Source: UBA1206 sp050953105
GTDB lineage: Bacteria; Bacillota; Clostridia; Oscillospirales; CAG-382
Direction: 5' to 3'
NCBI GenBank assembly: GCA_050953105.1
Contig: JBMNMA010000001.1
Location: 442,942-506,941 of the forward strand
Length of the DNA: 64,000 nt
Shown here: positions 61,308-64,000 of the stretch, piece by piece
Position numbering within the stretch: position 1 is the first letter of the stretch
Layout: the number at the start of each line of letters is the position of its first letter
Translations under genes and position numbers: made by a program
Notes under the pieces: generated by a model
The model's database searches: none
The model's input: only the letters and a program-made list of their open reading frames with translations
What the model was told of the DNA's origin: nothing

Positions 61308-61822
61308 TACCTAATCACCACGATTTCACTAGGCCCTTGTCTGCGCCTGAGTGTGTTGAACACACGCATGACTTCAGCGTCAAACTGCTGCATATGCCTA
61401 AGACCGTCAGGAGATTCATCGTCGTCCTTCAGCTTCCACCATCCGATAACATAGGTAACCAGACAGTTGTGATACGCAGGGTGCACTTCTGGCGTGTCAA
61501 GGATACCGTCGATAGGCTCAGGCAACCGCCTATAGTGGATCGTATACGTGCCTGGGTCTCTTAGCTGTATCATGCTGTCGCGTATACGCCATGCGTGATA
61601 TGGCTCTCCTTGCGAGTCCAGCACTTCCACGACATAGGTGGTTGTAGCAGGCAAGTCCATCCACTGTTTACCCACATCGTCAGTGATAGAGACTGTATCG
61701 TAGATGATTGCTATGTCGCCTATCTTGGACAGGGCTGCATTAATAGCATCTACCGCTTCCGGGTCGTCGATTGCTTCGTCTACGTAGTTTTCAGCAGCGC
61801 GTTTTATCTCTACTCCGGTCAT
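61307..61822 (-). CDS. phage head-to-tail adaptor-like protein
   Basis: The 171-residue protein begins with a helix (GVEIKRAAENYVDEAID), has a beta-rich middle, and a C-terminal helix (HNCLVTYVIGWWKLKDDDESPDGLRHMQQFDAEVMRVFNTL), the layout of adaptor proteins that attach to the portal ring. It lies directly before the nozzle-like gene, its usual partner, with one-base overlap. The match to a specific family was not checked. Confidence 0.55.
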   Translation of the reverse strand: MTGVEIKRAAENYVDEAIDDPEAVDAINAALSKIGDIAIIYDTVSITDDVGKQWMDLPATTTYVVEVLDSQGEPYHAWRIRDSMIQLRDPGTYTIHYRRLPEPIDGILDTPEVHPAYHNCLVTYVIGWWKLKDDDESPDGLRHMQQFDAEVMRVFNTLRRRQGPSEIVVIR

Positions 61823-61857
61823 GCTATCACCTCACAAACATAGCAGCGTTGCTATCC

Positions 61858-62391
61858 TCAAGTACCGCCTCCTTGCGCTTGCAATACCCCTAACATACTG
61901 GTTAGTGTAGCTGACATTGTGGTTAGTAGAGTTGTCATGGCGTCTAGCTTGTCATGTATGGTGTTTTGCTCTGCATCTTTGTAGTAGGCTAATAGTGCGT
62001 CTAGCTTGTCATGTATGGTGTTTTGCTCTGCGTCTTTGTAGTAGGCTAATAGTGCATCTAGCTTGTCATGTATGGTGTTTTGCTCTGCGTCTTTGTAGTA
62101 GGCTAATAGTGCATCTAGCTTGTCATGCAATGTGGCATCATCAGCGTCTACCAGGTTAGCAGCTATTGCATCAAGGGCAGTCTTTGCGTTAGCATCGCTT
62201 GTAGGCCATGCCTTGACGCCCGGGTTGCCCTGGTGCAGCGTAACCTGACCTAGATCGACCGTGACAGCGCCGTCAGCGTCAACCTTGATAGGCACTTCGG
62301 TAGTGCCGCTCTTGCCGTGAACTAAGATAGTCTGGTTCCCACTTTGTGTAACCTTCGCGCGTTTCCTACCATCAAACATCTGTACGTTCAT
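61858..62391 (-). CDS. phage structural protein with 19-residue repeats
   Basis: The 177-residue protein has a beta-rich N-terminal part (QTILVHGKSGTTEVPIKVD), then three identical or near-identical copies of DKLDALLAYYKDAEQNTIH and a partial fourth, predicting a rod of heptad-like helices, and a hydrophobic C-terminus. AAGGGAG is well placed for the ATG. A role as fibre stalk or spacer is plausible; I recognise no family. Confidence 0.6.
   Translation of the reverse strand: MNVQMFDGRKRAKVTQSGNQTILVHGKSGTTEVPIKVDADGAVTVDLGQVTLHQGNPGVKAWPTSDANAKTALDAIAANLVDADDATLHDKLDALLAYYKDAEQNTIHDKLDALLAYYKDAEQNTIHDKLDALLAYYKDAEQNTIHDKLDAMTTLLTTMSATLTSMLGVLQAQGGGT
61947..62126 (-). repeat. 57-bp tandem repeats (3 copies plus partial)
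   Basis: Units begin at 61947, 62004, 62061 and 62118, exactly 57 bases apart, differing by one or two bases. They encode the 19-residue helical repeat. Confidence 0.95.
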
Positions 62392-62430
62392 ATTGTCACT
62401 CCCTTTGCATATTTGTTCTGCTCAATAAAA

Positions 62431-62458
62431 AAGAGTCTCCGGAATCCTAGAGACTCTT
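62431..62458 (-). terminator. phage transcript terminator
   Basis: A perfect nine-base stem AAGAGTCTC/GAGACTCTT with a ten-base loop is followed on the minus strand by six T. It lies after the XkdX-like gene. Confidence 0.85.
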
Positions 62459-62485
62459 AGGGTAAACGAGTTACACTATCTTGCT

Positions 62486-62599
62486 CTATAACGGAACTTC
62501 TCCATTTAGTAAAGCCTGCACTTCCTCACGCCATCTTTTGGGCACTTCTTCAAGCGTCATTTCTCCTGCCACGATTCGGCGGTAGTAGATGTTAGCCAT
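62486..62599 (-). CDS. XkdX-like small phage protein
   Basis: The 37-residue protein MANIYYRRIVAGEMTLEEV-, then PKRWREEVQALL, fits the XkdX family found at the end of tail-fibre operons in Bacillus PBSX and many Firmicute phages. Its function is unknown. Its ATG overlaps the previous gene's stop by eight bases, and AGGAGG lies upstream. Confidence 0.75.
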   Translation of the reverse strand: MANIYYRRIVAGEMTLEEVPKRWREEVQALLNGEVPL

Positions 62600-62741
62600 T
62601 GTGTAATTCCTCCTCATTGGTTGCCACAATCTCCGCTAGTTCGACAAGCGCATCCTCCAAGATCTTCACATGCTCTTTCAAGGCTCTATTTTCCTGTTGG
62701 AGTTTGCGCACTTGCTCTTTGGGTGTTAAATGCTTAAACAT
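62592..62741 (-). CDS. small coiled-coil phage protein
   Basis: The 49-residue protein (MFKHLTPKEQVRKLQQENRA at the start) has heptads of leucine and valine through residues 10-40, so it is a short coiled coil. GGAGG precedes the ATG. Its position before the XkdX-like gene corresponds to XkdW-like genes, but sequence similarity is not clear. Confidence 0.6.
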   Translation of the reverse strand: MFKHLTPKEQVRKLQQENRALKEHVKILEDALVELAEIVATNEEELHNG

Positions 62742-62758
62742 ATCTCGACCTCCTTCAA

Positions 62759-63850
62759 TTATACAATGACTACTGCGGGGGCCACCCCGCCGCGGTAGAC
62801 GGCATAGTCGTTCGCCACCCGACCGTCGGTGTACACATAACGCCCAGTGCCCGCGAACTCAACGTTCGGCGAGCGCAACCACCAGCGATGGGCTGAAGCA
62901 CCCAAGTATTTAATTCTGCCATCAAGGGCACCTGTTGTGGGGCTTGGCGCCATACTCTCGTAGTAAGGATAGGGGGCTTCGCCGCCAGTCTCTCCCTCTG
63001 TCCCTCCGTAAACTTCTACTCTCGACAACAAAAATACCTTGTCTGAAAACAAATCTTGTCCACCGCCATCGGTGACGGTGTTCCTAGCGACTTGTTTATC
63101 CACCGCACCCAAGACAGCCACTAGCTCGGGATCGAGCTGATGCAAAAATCCTCCACCAGAATAGGTCGACGGTCTGTCATAGTTCGTTTTCGGAACCCAC
63201 TCAAATGTTGATGCTTCACTGTTGAGCCATTGCCTAATTGCACTTTCAACGTAGTTGTTTGACCCATACCTGCATCTTTGGGAATGGTTCACAGGACTAA
63301 GCGTATCTACCCCAGCAGACTGTGTGACCACCAGGTCGGTCGCTACGGCTGTGGTGCGGTCTGCGGCGTAAGTGGTGATTGCGGTAGGTACATAGCCCTC
63401 TGTCTCCCAACCGCTAATAAATACTTGCCCTCCGGCGGGAAGGGCCTGCGAGGTTGTGAATGTGTATTGGATATTGTTAAGGGTAAACCGATGTTGCCCC
63501 GCGGGCAAAGGTGCTTCTGCATAGTACAGAGCTTCCGTTTCATTAAATGTCGCGTTCAAAAGACAGTCGTGCGATTGGAGCGTTAAACTATGAGTAAACC
63601 TTGGATCGGTCGGTTTATCATGGTCTATGCCGATTACAACCCAGACAGAAGGGGTACCGTTAAATTCTGTAACAAATTGGTCGCCTACTACGAACAGTTT
63701 ATTTGCAAGCCCCATCCTCACTATCCGCTGTACATCTTCCCAATTGTTGATCTTGATTCCAGCGCCTGTATTACTAGCTATTGATGCTAGCAAGGAATTG
63801 GTGGTCTCCCAGTTATCGTAAAAGTTTTTAGGTAATATTGTTATTCCCAT
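62759..63850 (-). CDS. phage protein with C-terminal DUF6273 domain
   Basis: The 363-residue protein has an N-terminal part (about 1-60) likely to attach to the particle and a large DUF6273-like region with SAIRQWLNS, DPELVAVLGAVDKQVARNTVTDGGG, KVFLLSRVEVYGG and, near the end, HRWWLRSPNVEF then YVYTDGRV and GVAPAVVIV. This C-terminal module resembles lectin-like receptor-binding folds. The last about 120 bases are markedly GC-rich. AAGGAGG-type sequence is not obvious; the ATG is close behind the upstream gene. Role in host binding is inferred. Confidence 0.7.
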   Translation of the reverse strand: MGITILPKNFYDNWETTNSLLASIASNTGAGIKINNWEDVQRIVRMGLANKLFVVGDQFVTEFNGTPSVWVVIGIDHDKPTDPRFTHSLTLQSHDCLLNATFNETEALYYAEAPLPAGQHRFTLNNIQYTFTTSQALPAGGQVFISGWETEGYVPTAITTYAADRTTAVATDLVVTQSAGVDTLSPVNHSQRCRYGSNNYVESAIRQWLNSEASTFEWVPKTNYDRPSTYSGGGFLHQLDPELVAVLGAVDKQVARNTVTDGGGQDLFSDKVFLLSRVEVYGGTEGETGGEAPYPYYESMAPSPTTGALDGRIKYLGASAHRWWLRSPNVEFAGTGRYVYTDGRVANDYAVYRGGVAPAVVIV

Positions 63851-63853
63851 GTC

Positions 63854-63994
63854 TTACACCTCCACCCATTTCGTTCCATCGGATATCCAAGTCTGGAAAT
63901 ATCCGCTTTCGTCCACGATTGTAAAAGTAGCGCCTGCGGGGACTGTATCTGCGGGCGGTCTGCTGTTTACATCTGCACCATAACGCTCTGTCAT
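63854..63994 (-). CDS. small phage protein at window edge, possibly partial
   Basis: The frame encodes 46 residues from an ATG at 63994 (MTERYGADVNSRPPADTVPA, then FTIVDESGYFQTWISDGTKW). This beta-rich motif occurs in small phage tail-associated proteins. The frame is open to the right edge of the window, so the gene may be longer. It stops three bases before the DUF6273 gene. Confidence 0.5.
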   Translation of the reverse strand: MTERYGADVNSRPPADTVPAGATFTIVDESGYFQTWISDGTKWVEV

Positions 63995-64000
63995 AGTGCC

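Noticed and set aside
62400..64000. Complete diversity-generating retroelement
   Set aside because: No reverse transcriptase frame and no second copy of the C-terminal DUF6273 segment is visible in the window.

Overview
The window is a mosaic of three pieces that do not seem to belong to one replicon.

(A) Positions 1 to about 53,800 are the chromosome of a spore-forming Firmicute of class Clostridia, probably Oscillospirales-like. Evidence is the origin layout (rpmH-rnpA-yidD-yidC-jag leftward; dnaA-dnaN-recF-remB-gyrB-gyrA rightward), sporulation genes (a SleL/YaaH-type hydrolase, spoIIE with a Spo0A-type promoter), FeoAB iron uptake and consensus sigma-A promoters. The origin lies at about 36.6-38.4 kb and has a DnaA-trio-like unwinding element between dnaA and dnaN. 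Two perfect parS sites lie about 10 kb away, although parAB is not in the window. Other blocks are a lysC-yigZ-metF-metH-trmK operon, a PII-like protein with a CPA2 antiporter, a membrane glycosyltransferase/FAD-enzyme/acyltransferase surface-polymer locus, pgk-tpiA, secG with an RNB-family gene, ribF, an NDP-sugar pyrophosphorylase fusion, and the block rplS-lepB-rbgA-rnhB-yraN-thrC. Three proteins or domains keep a recognisable fold but have lost catalytic residues: an S11 carboxypeptidase, an RNase II/R protein and a phosphohexomutase domain.

(B) About 53,800 to 56,230 carries a conserved protein of unknown function, a radical SAM/SPASM enzyme and a family 2 glycosyltransferase, all leftward and unrelated to the gene order of A. 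The two longer genes are broken by single-base indels, mostly at short homopolymers. The left edge falls inside RNase J, fusing a foreign N-terminus to the C-terminal 450 residues of rnj. The right edge falls inside the glycosyltransferase. This looks like an assembly chimera with low-coverage foreign sequence; the source phylum is not determined.

(C) About 56,230 to 64,000 is phage structural DNA transcribed leftward: a variable-looking DUF6273 protein, two small proteins (one XkdX-like), an adaptor, a tail-nozzle-like beta-propeller, and two fibre-like proteins. Between the fibres sits the most unusual element in the window: a 228-residue protein with 33 cysteines in its last 113 residues, including 11 perfect tandem Cys-Glu-Thr units, followed 9 bp later by its probable partner, a radical SAM/SPASM enzyme of the type that installs thioether crosslinks in RiPPs. 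I propose that this is a phage-encoded crosslinked virion-protein system.
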